This document shows, in pieces, positions 15,901-25,229 of a stretch of 64,000 nt of DNA (within the stretch, counting starts at the first letter, position 1; the number at the start of each line of letters is the position of its first letter). Both the position numbers and the translations under genes were made by a program. Source of the DNA: Pantoea cypripedii (GTDB taxonomy: Bacteria > Pseudomonadota > Gammaproteobacteria > Enterobacterales > Enterobacteriaceae). The DNA lies in NCBI RefSeq assembly GCF_011395035.1, contig NZ_CP024768.1, positions 2,331,286 through 2,395,285 of the forward strand, written 5' to 3'. Below the pieces are notes generated by a model, which ran no database searches, was not told where the DNA came from, and was given only the letters and a program-made list of their open reading frames with translations.

Positions 15901-16963
15901 TTTCCACCGGAACGCGTGGTGCCAGGGCGCACATCAACTCATAGCCCACCGTTCCGGCTGCTTTTGCCACTTCGTCGATTTTCACCTGCTCGCCCCACAG
16001 CTCCACTTTCGAACCAATACCCGCCTGCGGACAGGGTTCCAAATCAATCATAATCATATCCATGGAGATGGCACCGAGGGTGCGGGTTCTCACGCCATCG
16101 ACCGATACCGGCGTACCGGTTGGCGCATGACGCGGGTACCCATCAGCGTAGCCACAGGCCACTACCCCAATGCGCTGCGCAGCTGACGCATGGTAGCGAT
16201 AGCCATAACCCACCCCATCGCCCGCCTGCAACTGCTGCACACCGATGATTTCACTGGTCAGCGTCATCACCGGTTGCAGCCCGGTACTGGCGATATCCTG
16301 CCAGTTGCCACTCGGTGAGGCACCGTACAGCACGATACCAGGACGAACCCAGTCAAAGTGCGCTTCCGGATGCCATAACGTCGCCGCTGAGTTCGACAAA
16401 GAACGTGGGCATTGCAGCCCTTCGGCTGCCTGCTCGATGCGTTTCATCGGCTCGATCAGCCCCTGCGGATTTTCCGCATCGGCAAAATGTGCCATCAGCG
16501 TCATCTCAGCCACATTGGGCAGTGCGCGCAGAGCCTGCCAGGCCGCATTGACCTGCTCCGGGCGAAAGCCCAGGCGGTTCATGCCGCTGTTCACTTTGAC
16601 GTAGATATCGACAGGAGCGGAAAGCTGCGCCTGTGTCAGCGCCTGGATTTGCCAGTTACTGTGTACGCTGGTGGTCAGACGATAGCGGTCAATCAGTTGC
16701 AGATCCTCAGGATGGAAGAAGCCTTCCAGCAGCAGAATCGGTTTTTTCCAGCCCTGCTCACGCAGCAGGATGGCCTCTTCCATATTCAGCAACGCGAATC
16801 CATCGGTCTCGGCCAGGCTTTGCCAGACGCGACGGATACCATGACCGTAGGCATTGGCCTTCACCACCGACCAGACACGCGATGACGGGGCCGCCTGACG
16901 AACGACGGCCAGATTATGTCGCAGCGCCTGTTGATTAACGGTGGCGACAATAGGACGTGACAT
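15893..16963 (-). CDS. dadX: Catabolic alanine racemase
   Basis: Pyridoxal-phosphate enzyme converting L- to D-alanine for breakdown by DadA. The 356-residue protein has the PLP lysine Lys35 in VVKANAYGHG and the C-terminal catalytic region with GYGYRYHA and AISMDMIMIDL. Length equals E. coli DadX (356). It starts 21 bases after the dadA stop in the same direction, forming the dadAX operon; a biosynthetic alr is expected elsewhere. Its 3' end overlaps the MFS gene by eight bases. Confidence 0.95.
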   Translation of the reverse strand: MSRPIVATVNQQALRHNLAVVRQAAPSSRVWSVVKANAYGHGIRRVWQSLAETDGFALLNMEEAILLREQGWKKPILLLEGFFHPEDLQLIDRYRLTTSVHSNWQIQALTQAQLSAPVDIYVKVNSGMNRLGFRPEQVNAAWQALRALPNVAEMTLMAHFADAENPQGLIEPMKRIEQAAEGLQCPRSLSNSAATLWHPEAHFDWVRPGIVLYGASPSGNWQDIASTGLQPVMTLTSEIIGVQQLQAGDGVGYGYRYHASAAQRIGVVACGYADGYPRHAPTGTPVSVDGVRTRTLGAISMDMIMIDLEPCPQAGIGSKVELWGEQVKIDEVAKAAGTVGYELMCALAPRVPVEII

Positions 16964-16984
16964 ACTCTTGCTCTCCCTGAATGC

Positions 16985-18286
16985 TCAACGCGCCACGTTA
17001 GCATTACGCAGCGGCGAAGTGTTTGGCTCAAAACCCGGCAAATAACGCAACACTGACAAATCGTCAGAAGCAATCGCCGGTTTCTGGCCGGAAATCAGAT
17101 CGGCCAGCAGCTGGCCGGAACCACAGGCCATGGTCCATCCCAGCGTACCGTGACCGGTGTTGAGATAGAGATTGGAGAGCGGTGTACGCCCAACAATCGG
17201 TGTACCGTCCGGCGTCATCGGGCGCAATCCGCTCCAGAAGGTGGCCTGTTCAACATAACCGCCTTCAGGATAGAGATCGCTGACCACCATCTCCAGCGTT
17301 TCACGTCGTGCCGGTAACAGTTTGGTGTTAAAACCAACAATTTCCGCCATACCGCCCACGCGGATGCGATCATCAAAACGCGTCACGGCAACTTTATAGG
17401 TTTCATCAAGAATGGTGGAAACCGGTGCCGCATCCGGATTTTTAATCGGGATGGTCAGGGAGTAGCCTTTCAGGGGGTAAACCGGGATGGAGACAATATC
17501 TTTCAACAGCGCGGTGGAGTACGAGCCAAACGCTACCACGTAGGCATCGGCTTTGATCACCTCATCGCCACACTTCACGCCGTAAATGCGGTTGCCTTCG
17601 CGCAGCAGGTGATCAACCTGGGTGTCGAAGCGGAAAGTCACACCGGCAGCCTGCGCCATCTCCGCCAGACGCTGAGTAAACAGCTGGCAATCGCCGGTTT
17701 CATCGTTCGGCAGACGTAAACCGCCCGTCAGTTTATGGGCTGTCGCCGCCAGCGCAGGTTCCGCATTGGCCAGCTGATGTGACTCCAGCAACTCATAAGG
17801 CACACCCGCTTCTTTCAGCACGGCGATATCTTTACTGGCACTGTCGAACTGCTGCCGGGTACGAAACAGCTGCAACGTGCCCCCCTGACGACCTTCATAA
17901 GCAATGCCGGTTGACGCCCGCAGGGCTTTCAGACAATCACGGCTATATTCGGCGATACGGACCATGCGGCTTTTGTTTTCCTGATAATGGCGCATGTCGC
18001 AATTACGCAGCATGTTCCACATCCATTCCAGCTGGAAGCGGCTGCCATCGAGGCGGACCGCTAACGGCGCGTGGCGCTGAAACATCCATTTAACCGCTTT
18101 CAGGGGTACACCGGGGGCAGCCCAGGGGGCAGCATAGCCGGGCGAGATCTGCCCGGCATTGCCGGCACTGGTTTCCAGTGCCGCACCCGGCTGGCGGTCA
18201 ATGACGGTAACCTCATGTCCGGCTTGCGCCAGATACCAGGCGCTTGCGACGCCGACCACTCCACTTCCCAGAATCACTACGCGCAT
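16985..18286 (-). CDS. dadA: D-amino acid dehydrogenase small subunit
   Basis: Membrane-associated FAD enzyme oxidising D-alanine to pyruvate and ammonia and passing electrons to the respiratory chain. ATG at 18286 is preceded by GAGGG and gives 433 residues (E. coli 432) beginning MRVVILGSGVVG; the dinucleotide-binding GxGxxG is at residues 7-12 and the ERxxxG-type acidic residue follows in VTVIDRQ. The C terminus carries GHGTLGWTMACGSG. It heads the dadAX operon. An Lrp-like palindrome lies 262 bases upstream, fitting Lrp/alanine control. Confidence 0.95.
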   Translation of the reverse strand: MRVVILGSGVVGVASAWYLAQAGHEVTVIDRQPGAALETSAGNAGQISPGYAAPWAAPGVPLKAVKWMFQRHAPLAVRLDGSRFQLEWMWNMLRNCDMRHYQENKSRMVRIAEYSRDCLKALRASTGIAYEGRQGGTLQLFRTRQQFDSASKDIAVLKEAGVPYELLESHQLANAEPALAATAHKLTGGLRLPNDETGDCQLFTQRLAEMAQAAGVTFRFDTQVDHLLREGNRIYGVKCGDEVIKADAYVVAFGSYSTALLKDIVSIPVYPLKGYSLTIPIKNPDAAPVSTILDETYKVAVTRFDDRIRVGGMAEIVGFNTKLLPARRETLEMVVSDLYPEGGYVEQATFWSGLRPMTPDGTPIVGRTPLSNLYLNTGHGTLGWTMACGSGQLLADLISGQKPAIASDDLSVLRYLPGFEPNTSPLRNANVAR

Positions 18287-18791
18287 AAGACCCTCGCCAC
18301 CCCAATAAAAGCATAATTGACCACATAATACGCCCGGCACAGCATAACCGGACACCTGATAAATCCTCTCATCTGACAATGACATTTCACATGTTTTTTA
18401 CCATTCTGGTAACTAAAATCATGGCATCACGGCAAAATCAGGATTTTTTATGCCAAAAAATCATTAATCAGCAATTTATGATGCGCCACCCAGTCATTTT
18501 CACTTTTTTCAGGACAAAGCGCCGCAGTCATACAATGCACTTATAAACAGAATTATATTCTGATATTTGGCGCGTTATTGATATTTGGGTTTACGAAATC
18601 ATCCGCGGGGTTTAATTGAATGATTTTGTGCCAAAAGAATTCGTTTGAGTTCCGGTTTCGGATAAGCGACAGTGGACTATCATTGAAGTGTTCGCTCAGT
18701 TTTTTTGGGCTGTCTTTCTCAGGATGAAGCCTTAAACGTTCGTGACAGGTGACATTCCGTTACCTGCCACTCTGCAAAACAGAGGTGCGCT
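18287..18791. other. Divergent control region dadA / ycgB
   Basis: 505 AT-rich bases without a gene between two divergent transcripts. Contains the Lrp-like palindrome at 18548-18562 and presumably a sigma-S-type promoter for ycgB and a CRP/Lrp-controlled one for dadA; I could not fix their -10 boxes with confidence. Confidence 0.55.
18548..18562. promoter_or_regulatory. Lrp-like binding site
   Basis: CAGAATTATATTCTG is a perfect palindrome (CAGAAT/ATTCTG) and fits 13 of 15 positions of the Lrp consensus YAGHAWATTWTDCTR. E. coli dadAX is under Lrp and alanine control, so the site is plausible there. Confidence 0.6.
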
Positions 18792-20327
18792 ATGACGACA
18801 ATCTTTGACGAGCCAACCAGGAACAGTAAACGACTCAGTGACGGACCTGACTGGACATTCGAATTGCTCGATGTCTATCTGGCGGAAATTGACCGCGTAG
18901 CCAAACTCTATGGGCTCGATACCTACCCGCACCAAATCGAAGTGATCACCTCGGAGCAAATGATGGACGCTTACTCCAGCGTGGGTATGCCCATCAATTA
19001 CGCCCACTGGTCATTCGGTAAGAAATTCATTGAGACTGAGCAACGTTATAAGCATGGGCAGCAGGGCCTGGCGTATGAGATTGTCATTAACTCCAATCCC
19101 TGTATCGCCTATCTGATGGAAGAAAACACCATGACGATGCAGGCGCTGGTAATGGCGCACGCCTGCTATGGTCATAACTCCTTCTTCAAAAATAATTACC
19201 TGTTCCGCAGCTGGACGGATGCCAGTTCGATTGTCGATTACCTGCTGTTTGCCCGTAATTACATTACCGACTGCGAAGAACGCTACGGCGTTGAAGAAGT
19301 GGAACGGTTGCTGGATTCCTGCCATGCGCTGATGAACTACGGTGTAGACCGTTATAAACGTCCGCAAAAAATCTCCCTGCAGGAAGAGAAAGCCCGGCAG
19401 AAAAGTCGTGAAGAATATCTGCAAAGCCAGGTCAATACATTGTGGCGTACCCTGCCCCGCAAAGAGAAGGAGTCCGTGCATATTGAAGCAGCACGCTATC
19501 CTTCTGAGCCGCAGGAAAACCTGCTGTATTTTATGGAGAAGAATGCGCCGTTGCTGGAACCGTGGCAGCGTGAAGTCTTGCGCATTGTGCGCAAAGTCAG
19601 CCAGTATTTTTATCCGCAGAAACAAACCCAGGTGATGAACGAAGGCTGGGCCACCTTCTGGCATTACACCATCCTCAATCATCTGTATGACGAAGGTAAA
19701 GTGTCGGAACGCTTTATGATGGAGTTCCTGCACAGCCATACCAACGTGGTGTTCCAGCCACCTTACAATAGTCCGTGGTACAACGGCATCAACCCCTACG
19801 CACTGGGATTCGCCATGTTCCAGGACATCAAACGTATTTGCCAGTCACCGACCGAAGAGGATCGCTATTGGTTCCCGGACATCGCCGGATCCGACTGGCT
19901 GAAAACGCTGCATTTCGCGATGCGGGAGTTCAAGGACGAAAGTTTTATCAGCCAGTTCCTGTCGCCGAAGGTGATGCGCGATTTCCGTCTGTTTACCGTG
20001 CTGGATGATGATCGCAACAATTATCTGGAGATTGCTGCCATCCACGACGAGGCAGGCTATCGTGCTATTCGCCAGCAGCTGTCTGCGCAATACAACCTGA
20101 GCAATCTGGAACCTAATATCCAGGTTTACAACGTTGACCTGCGCGGCGACCGTTCACTGACCCTGCGCTACGTCCCGCAACAGCGTGCACCGCTGGATAA
20201 GAGCCGTCGCGAAGTGCTGAAACACGTACATCGCTTGTGGGGCTTTGACGTGATTCTGGAACAACAGAACGAAGACGGCAGTGTTGAGCTGCTGGATCGC
20301 AGTCCGGCACGCGGCCCGGCACTGTGA
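18792..20327 (+). CDS. ycgB: SpoVR family protein YcgB
   Basis: A 511-residue soluble protein of the SpoVR family, matching E. coli YcgB (510). The molecular function is unknown; family members act in cortex formation in Bacillus and in stationary-phase/stress physiology in enterics, often encoded with PrkA (YeaG) and YeaH. Conserved stretches seen: AHACYGHNSFFKNNY near residue 118, MNEGWATFWHY around 280 and PYNSPWYNGINPYALG around 320, all rich in His and aromatics suggestive of a metal site. Start ATG 18792 follows AGAGGTG. It is about 8 kb from yeaGH. Confidence 0.94.
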   Translation: MTTIFDEPTRNSKRLSDGPDWTFELLDVYLAEIDRVAKLYGLDTYPHQIEVITSEQMMDAYSSVGMPINYAHWSFGKKFIETEQRYKHGQQGLAYEIVINSNPCIAYLMEENTMTMQALVMAHACYGHNSFFKNNYLFRSWTDASSIVDYLLFARNYITDCEERYGVEEVERLLDSCHALMNYGVDRYKRPQKISLQEEKARQKSREEYLQSQVNTLWRTLPRKEKESVHIEAARYPSEPQENLLYFMEKNAPLLEPWQREVLRIVRKVSQYFYPQKQTQVMNEGWATFWHYTILNHLYDEGKVSERFMMEFLHSHTNVVFQPPYNSPWYNGINPYALGFAMFQDIKRICQSPTEEDRYWFPDIAGSDWLKTLHFAMREFKDESFISQFLSPKVMRDFRLFTVLDDDRNNYLEIAAIHDEAGYRAIRQQLSAQYNLSNLEPNIQVYNVDLRGDRSLTLRYVPQQRAPLDKSRREVLKHVHRLWGFDVILEQQNEDGSVELLDRSPARGPAL

Positions 20328-20333
20328 GAAAAC

Positions 20334-20366
20334 AAAAAACGCCATCAAATTGATGGCGTTTTTTTA
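20334..20366. terminator. Bidirectional terminator ycgB / fadR
   Basis: AAAAAACGCCATCAA and TTGATGGCGTTTTTTT form a stem with A-run and T-run on both sides in the 51-base gap between the convergent genes. Confidence 0.9.
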
Positions 20367-20378
20367 CTGAAGCCTTGA

Positions 20379-21098
20379 TTAACGCTTACTGCCCAAATCT
20401 TCCGGCATGCTTTTCTGCATGCTGTGCCAGATTTCACCACTGCGACGGCCATAATCACGCACGCAATCAACAATCTGTTCCTGTGTCGGCACCATGCCAC
20501 ACAGGTTAGCCAGCTGCTGATAAAAGTTGCGGGCCAGTTCACGCGCTTCCGGGTTGGAGAAATAATGGCGGCCTACGCGGGTATACAACCCTTTCAGGCC
20601 ATTAAGAATCAGACCGTAGATCGGGTTACCCGAAGCGAAAGCCAGACCGCGGAACACGCGATAATCCAGCTCGGTGTAGGCATCGGCCTGATCGTCAGAG
20701 CTGAGCGCGGTTTCCAGCACGTCACGCGCCTTATCCGGGTGATGACGCAAGGCGCGGCTGATAAAGATCGATGCGATGTTGGTACGCACTGACAGCAGAT
20801 TATCAATCAGCTGCGGCACGCTGTCGTGATCGAGACGCGCCAGGGTTTCCAGAATGTTTAAACCTGATGTTTCCCAGAAATCATTCACCCGGGTCGGTTT
20901 ACCGTGCTGAATGGTTAGCCAGCCATCACGAGCCAGACGCTGCAATACCTCGCGCAACGTGGTACGGGTAACGCCAATCAGTTCAGAAAGCTCACGTTCG
21001 GCAGGCAGAATGGACCCTGGCGGAAAACGACTGTTCCAGATGCTTTCAATAATATACTCTTCAGCAAATCCTGCCGGGCTTTGCGCCTTAATCACCAT
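20379..21098 (-). CDS. fadR: Fatty acid metabolism regulator FadR
   Basis: GntR-family regulator that represses fatty-acid degradation and activates fabA/fabB; long-chain acyl-CoA releases it from DNA. The 239-residue protein (same as E. coli) has an N-terminal winged helix with PAERELSELIGVTRTTLREVLQRLARDGWL at about residues 34-63 and an all-helical acyl-CoA-binding C-terminal domain. A matching operator is seen in front of fadD in this window. It is divergent from nhaB. Confidence 0.96.
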   Translation of the reverse strand: MVIKAQSPAGFAEEYIIESIWNSRFPPGSILPAERELSELIGVTRTTLREVLQRLARDGWLTIQHGKPTRVNDFWETSGLNILETLARLDHDSVPQLIDNLLSVRTNIASIFISRALRHHPDKARDVLETALSSDDQADAYTELDYRVFRGLAFASGNPIYGLILNGLKGLYTRVGRHYFSNPEARELARNFYQQLANLCGMVPTQEQIVDCVRDYGRRSGEIWHSMQKSMPEDLGSKR

Positions 21099-21308
21099 AG
21101 CGTTTATTTCTCGTTGCTTTCTTTATCGTAATTAGACTCATCATACCAGAGGGGCTATAGCGGATATAGCCTGGCAACAGATTAAAAGCGCGCGCTGGCG
21201 CAAATTTCAACATCAATCATTTACCCCGGAAACTGCGTTTGCATGACGCGCCGGGTCGCATTACCCTTTGGCAAAATTTACAACATGGCATGACATTCAG
21301 GAGAACAG

Positions 21309-22832
21309 ATGGAACTCAGTTATGCACAGGCATTCAGGCGCAATTTTCTTGGGCAGTCGCCCGAATGGTACAAACTTACTCTGATTGTTTTTCTGGTGAT
21401 CAATCCGCTGGTTTTCCTGTTTATCAGTCCGTTTTTAGCCGGCTGGTTACTGGTGGCGGAATTTATTTTTACCCTCGGCATGGCGTTAAAATGCCATCCG
21501 CTGCTCCCCGGTGGCTTGCTGGCAATTGAAGCCGTTGCCATCGGTATGGCCAGTGCCGGGCAGGTTAAAGCCGAACTGACGGGGAATATTGAGGTGTTAA
21601 TGCTGCTGATTTTTATGGTGGCAGGCATCTTCTTTATGAAACAACTGCTGCTCTTCGTTTTCACCCGGATATTACTGTCGATACGCAGCAAGGTGCTGCT
21701 CGGTCTGACTTTCTGCCTCGCCTCGGCATTCCTTTCCGCATTTCTCGATGCGCTGACGGTGCTGGCGGTGGTGATCAGCGTCGCGATGGGTTTTTACGAG
21801 ATCTACCATCGTGTAGCATCAGCGGCAGCCTCACAGCATGATGAGTCTCGCGCAACGCTGGAAAAGTTTCGTGCTTTTTTGCGCAGCCTGATGATGCAGG
21901 CTGGCGTGGGTACGGCTCTCGGTGGTGTGATGACGATGGTGGGAGAACCCCAGAATCTGATCATTGCGCACGCAGCGGGTTGGAACTTCAGCGAGTTTTT
22001 CCTGCGCATGGCACCCGTTACTGTCCCTGTGCTGCTGTGCGGTATTGTGACCAGCATGCTGGTGGAGCGTTTCCGCTTATTTGGCTACGGTGAAACGTTG
22101 CCGGATGCGGTTCGTACCATTTTGCTGGACAGCGATCGCCAGGCCAGTGCACAACGCACCCGACAGGAAACCCTGAAACTCGGGGTACAGGCGCTGATTG
22201 GCGTATGGCTGATTATCGCGCTGGCTTTTCATCTGGCGGAAGTGGGGCTTATCGGCCTGTCAGTGATTATCCTTGCCACGTCGCTGTGCGGTGTCACCGA
22301 TGAACATGCGCTGGGCCAGGCGTTTACCGAAGCCCTGCCCTTTACTGCGTTGCTGGCGGTTTTCTTTGCCATTGTCGCCGTGATTATTGAACAGCAGCTG
22401 TTCCAGCCATTGATCCATTTTGTATTACAGGCCGACCCGGCATCACAGCTCAGTTGGTTTTATGTGTTTAATGGTCTGCTGTCGTCGATTTCCGATAACG
22501 TTTTCGTCGGTTCGGTGTATATCAATGAAGCGAAACATGCCTTCCAGAGCGGCGTCATTGACCTGCGTCAGTTTGAATTACTGGCTGTCGCGACGAATAC
22601 CGGAACGAATCTGCCCTCGGTAGCGACGCCTAACGGGCAAGCGGCATTTCTGTTTCTGCTGACCTCCGCTCTGGCTCCACTGATCCGCCTTTCTTATGGC
22701 CGCATGGTATGGATGGCTTTACCCTTTACCCTGGTGCTGTCACTGGTTGGTTTTTTCTGCATTAATGAGTGGCTGGTGCCTGTGACAGATTATTTCATGC
22801 AACAGGGTTGGCTTAGCGCCGCACAACTCTGA
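21309..22832 (+). CDS. nhaB: Na+/H+ antiporter NhaB
   Basis: Inner-membrane sodium/proton antiporter for sodium and pH homeostasis. The 507-residue protein has around 12 hydrophobic segments and family stretches FLSAFLDALTVLAVVISVA, GGVMTMVGEPQNLIIA and TNLPSVATPNGQAAFLFLL. Length is close to E. coli NhaB (513); the shortfall lies in the loop after the third membrane group (SQHDESRATLEKF). It is preceded by AGGAG and divergent from fadR, as in E. coli. Confidence 0.96.
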   Translation: MELSYAQAFRRNFLGQSPEWYKLTLIVFLVINPLVFLFISPFLAGWLLVAEFIFTLGMALKCHPLLPGGLLAIEAVAIGMASAGQVKAELTGNIEVLMLLIFMVAGIFFMKQLLLFVFTRILLSIRSKVLLGLTFCLASAFLSAFLDALTVLAVVISVAMGFYEIYHRVASAAASQHDESRATLEKFRAFLRSLMMQAGVGTALGGVMTMVGEPQNLIIAHAAGWNFSEFFLRMAPVTVPVLLCGIVTSMLVERFRLFGYGETLPDAVRTILLDSDRQASAQRTRQETLKLGVQALIGVWLIIALAFHLAEVGLIGLSVIILATSLCGVTDEHALGQAFTEALPFTALLAVFFAIVAVIIEQQLFQPLIHFVLQADPASQLSWFYVFNGLLSSISDNVFVGSVYINEAKHAFQSGVIDLRQFELLAVATNTGTNLPSVATPNGQAAFLFLLTSALAPLIRLSYGRMVWMALPFTLVLSLVGFFCINEWLVPVTDYFMQQGWLSAAQL

Positions 22833-22952
22833 GGTTTTTTGGCCTGGATCAGGATAAGTCATTTTTCTACATGATTTTTTCCCGCGTCCAGGCTGGCACG
22901 GTCGCGCTTTTGGTTTACACTGCGATGCATTAATGACTACAGGAACAGCACT

Positions 22953-23483
22953 ATGTTGCGATATTTGAACCAATGTTCGCGGGGACGCGGCGCCTGGTTA
23001 TTGTTGGCACTGACGGCACTGGCTCTTGAACTGACTGCACTCTTTTTTCAGCACGTCATGGGGCTGCAACCCTGTGTCATGTGTATTTATGAACGATGCG
23101 CGCTGTTTGGCGTGATGGGTGCGGGCATTGTCGGTGCCATCGCACCGAAAACGCCACTGCGCTGGGTGGCGCTGCTAATCTGGCTTTATAGTGCAATTGA
23201 GGGATTAAGACTGTCCTGGGAACACACCATGATCCAGCTGCACCCTAATCCGTTTGTCACCTGCGATTTTGCCGCACGCTTCCCGAGCTGGTTACCACTG
23301 GATAAATGGTTGCCTGCGGTATTTGTGGCGCATGGCGACTGCTCCGAGCTGGGCTGGACCTTCCTCACCTGGAGTATGCCGCAGTGGCTGATCGTGACGT
23401 TCGGTGCCTATCTGCTGGTTGCGGTGCTGGTGCTGATTGCTCAGCCATTTAAAGCCAAACGCCGCGATTTGTTTGGTCGCTAA
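22953..23483 (+). CDS. dsbB: Disulfide bond formation protein B
   Basis: Four-helix inner-membrane protein that reoxidises DsbA and passes electrons to quinone. The 176-residue sequence has the two essential cysteine pairs at the same numbers as in E. coli: Cys41/Cys44 in QPCVMCIYERCALFG and Cys104/Cys130 in the second periplasmic loop; the quinone-contact Arg48 follows Cys44 in YERC. It follows nhaB after 120 bases and ends at a good terminator. Confidence 0.96.
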   Translation: MLRYLNQCSRGRGAWLLLALTALALELTALFFQHVMGLQPCVMCIYERCALFGVMGAGIVGAIAPKTPLRWVALLIWLYSAIEGLRLSWEHTMIQLHPNPFVTCDFAARFPSWLPLDKWLPAVFVAHGDCSELGWTFLTWSMPQWLIVTFGAYLLVAVLVLIAQPFKAKRRDLFGR

Positions 23484-23490
23484 TCAACAT

Positions 23491-23520
23491 AAAACAGGCA
23501 GCCTGCGCTGCCTGTTTTTT
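23491..23520. terminator. Terminator between dsbB and ycgN
   Basis: AAAACAGGCAG / CTGCCTGTTTTTT hairpin between convergent dsbB and ycgN; works on the plus strand and likely on the minus strand (AAAACA on the other side). Confidence 0.88.
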
Positions 23521-23521
23521 C

Positions 23522-23968
23522 TCAGCCATGGCGATCAGGCCGGTCAATAATATGGTCTTCCCAGTCTCTCACTTCGCTCTCACGCACCGCGATAAATCGC
23601 ACCGAAATACGCTGCGCATGCATCGCTTTCTTCGAACCCGCAATCAGCGGATGCCAGGCTGGCAAGGTTTTCCCTTCCCCCAATAAGCGATAGGCACAGG
23701 TACGCGGTAGCCAGTTGAAAGTGGTGAGATTTTCCCGCGTCAGCTTGATGCAATCTTCCTCATATTCAAAACGCCGTTCGTAGTTACGACACTGGCAGGT
23801 TTTGATATTGAGCTGATTACAGGCAACGTTAGTGAAGTAGATTTCATCGGTGTCCGCATCCTGCAGTTTATTCAGGCAGCACTGACCACAGCCGTCGCAC
23901 AGCGATTCCCACTCGGCGTCATTCATTTGGTCAAGGCGTTTTGTCTGCCAGAAAGGCTGTTCGGTCAT
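23522..23968 (-). CDS. ycgN: UPF0260 cysteine-rich protein YcgN
   Basis: A 148-residue soluble protein of the YkgJ/UPF0260 cysteine-cluster family, matching E. coli YcgN (153). The motif CDGCGQCC near residue 25, and later Cys residues in the CNQLN-x-KTCQCRNY region, suggest metal or Fe-S/zinc binding; the function is not established. It is downstream of ycgM on the same strand with a hairpin in between. Confidence 0.92.
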   Translation of the reverse strand: MTEQPFWQTKRLDQMNDAEWESLCDGCGQCCLNKLQDADTDEIYFTNVACNQLNIKTCQCRNYERRFEYEEDCIKLTRENLTTFNWLPRTCAYRLLGEGKTLPAWHPLIAGSKKAMHAQRISVRFIAVRESEVRDWEDHIIDRPDRHG

Positions 23969-23985
23969 GGTGGCGGTCCGGATTA

Positions 23986-24022
23986 ACGTAAAGACCGCAC
24001 CTTATACAAGGTTCAGGTGCGG
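23986..24022 (-). terminator. Hairpin after ycgM
   Basis: CCGCACCT / AGGTGCGG stem with a 12-base loop, followed on the minus strand by TCTTTACG. A weak terminator or processing hairpin between ycgM and ycgN. Confidence 0.4.
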
Positions 24023-24033
24023 CGATGCAAGTT

Positions 24034-24693
24034 TTACAGTACGCGAGTGGTGATACCGTGGCCAGCGAGGGAGATTTCCAGCTTATCACCGGAACGCATG
24101 GGTCCCACCCCTTCCGGGGTACCGGTGAGCACCACGTCACCTGCGCGCAGGGTAAAATACTGGCTCATATAGGCAATCAGCGGCAGAATTTTGTGGATCA
24201 TGTCAGCAGTGGTGCCATGCTGACGCACTTCACCGTTCACCACCAGCTTTAACTCCGTGTTCTGCGGATCGCCATCGAATTCAGAAACCGGGATAAAACC
24301 AGACAGCGGACAGGAGTTGTCAAAGCCTTTGGATTTCTCCCACGGACGACCTGTTTTCTTCAGACCGGCCTGCACATCACGCAACGTCAGGTCCAGCGCC
24401 ACACCATAACCGGCAATGGCTTTCGCCACATGTTCTTCGCTCGCCTGCTTCAGCGTCGCGCCGATCAGTACGGCCAGTTCAACTTCATGATGCACTTCAC
24501 CAAAATTGTCCGGAATGGACAGCGGCTGACGCAGATCGCACAGTGCGGTTTCCGGTTTGATAAACACCACCGGCTCGTCAGGCGTTGCGCTTCCCATCTC
24601 CTTGATATGATTAGCATAGTTGCTGCCAACACAGACCACTTTGCTGGCCGGATAATCCAACAGAGCGCCCTGCCAGTTACGATGCTGATACAT
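24034..24693 (-). CDS. ycgM: Fumarylacetoacetate hydrolase family protein YcgM
   Basis: A 219-residue FAH-fold enzyme, equal in length to E. coli YcgM. Metal-binding acidic residues typical of the fold occur in EVHHEVELAVLIG; KSKGFDNSCPLSGF and GDVVLTGTPEGVGP are family signatures. FAH-family relatives act as oxaloacetate decarboxylase/tautomerase or acylpyruvase; the exact substrate here is not shown by sequence. It lies between ycgL and ycgN, as in E. coli. Confidence 0.9.
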   Translation of the reverse strand: MYQHRNWQGALLDYPASKVVCVGSNYANHIKEMGSATPDEPVVFIKPETALCDLRQPLSIPDNFGEVHHEVELAVLIGATLKQASEEHVAKAIAGYGVALDLTLRDVQAGLKKTGRPWEKSKGFDNSCPLSGFIPVSEFDGDPQNTELKLVVNGEVRQHGTTADMIHKILPLIAYMSQYFTLRAGDVVLTGTPEGVGPMRSGDKLEISLAGHGITTRVL

Positions 24694-24842
24694 GCTATTC
24701 CCCTGCTTTGATTTGAGTATGACGCCAGTTGATCTGGCGCGTTGTGTCTGCTTCAGTGCCGGAACGCGGCAGGCTGAGGGTCAATATATTAAGCTGCTTT
24801 GTGGCTAAGGAGTGTGCGTAAATTGTCAAAAGACGTTAATCG

Positions 24843-24895
24843 ATATCGCCATGGCCAGGCGATATTGCCTGCAATTAAGGGTTAACCGCAGGCAA
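24843..24895. repeat. Two adjacent hairpins between ycgL and ycgM
   Basis: ATATCGCC/GGCGATAT with a 7-base loop (24843-24865) runs directly into TTGCCTGC/GCAGGCAA with a 15-base loop (24865-24895). No T-run follows in either direction, so this is not a standard terminator. Confidence 0.45.
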
Positions 24896-24953
24896 ATAAA
24901 TAAAGCGACTACGCTGATGATTAAATCTGGATATATTTACAGATGAATCCGAA

Positions 24954-25229
24954 TTAATCTTTTTTGCTTTGCTGAAGATGTATGTTCAACAGACTTTCCG
25001 GTGGTGGCGGCAATTGTAAATAATAGCCCTGATCGCGCAATGCCTGCTTAACTTTATTGATATCTGCCCCCGCCAGTTTGTCGCGCTTTTCCAGCGACAG
25101 CACCATAGATAGCTGGGGTTTGCCGAAGCCACGGAGCAATTCTTCTGGTACACGAGAAAAATCGTCTTTTTTTTCAACATAAAGATAAGTCTGGTCACGT
25201 TGCGGGCTTCTGTAGATCACACAAAACAT
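24954..25229 (-). CDS. ycgL: YcgL domain-containing protein
   Basis: A 91-residue soluble protein of the YcgL family (UPF0745); start MFCVIYRS, then QTYLYVEKKDDFSRVPEEL and YYLQLPPPPE as in E. coli YcgL. The function is unknown. It is divergent from minC over a 153-base gap, the same arrangement as in E. coli. Slightly shorter at the C terminus than the E. coli protein. Confidence 0.9.
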   Translation of the reverse strand: MFCVIYRSPQRDQTYLYVEKKDDFSRVPEELLRGFGKPQLSMVLSLEKRDKLAGADINKVKQALRDQGYYLQLPPPPESLLNIHLQQSKKD

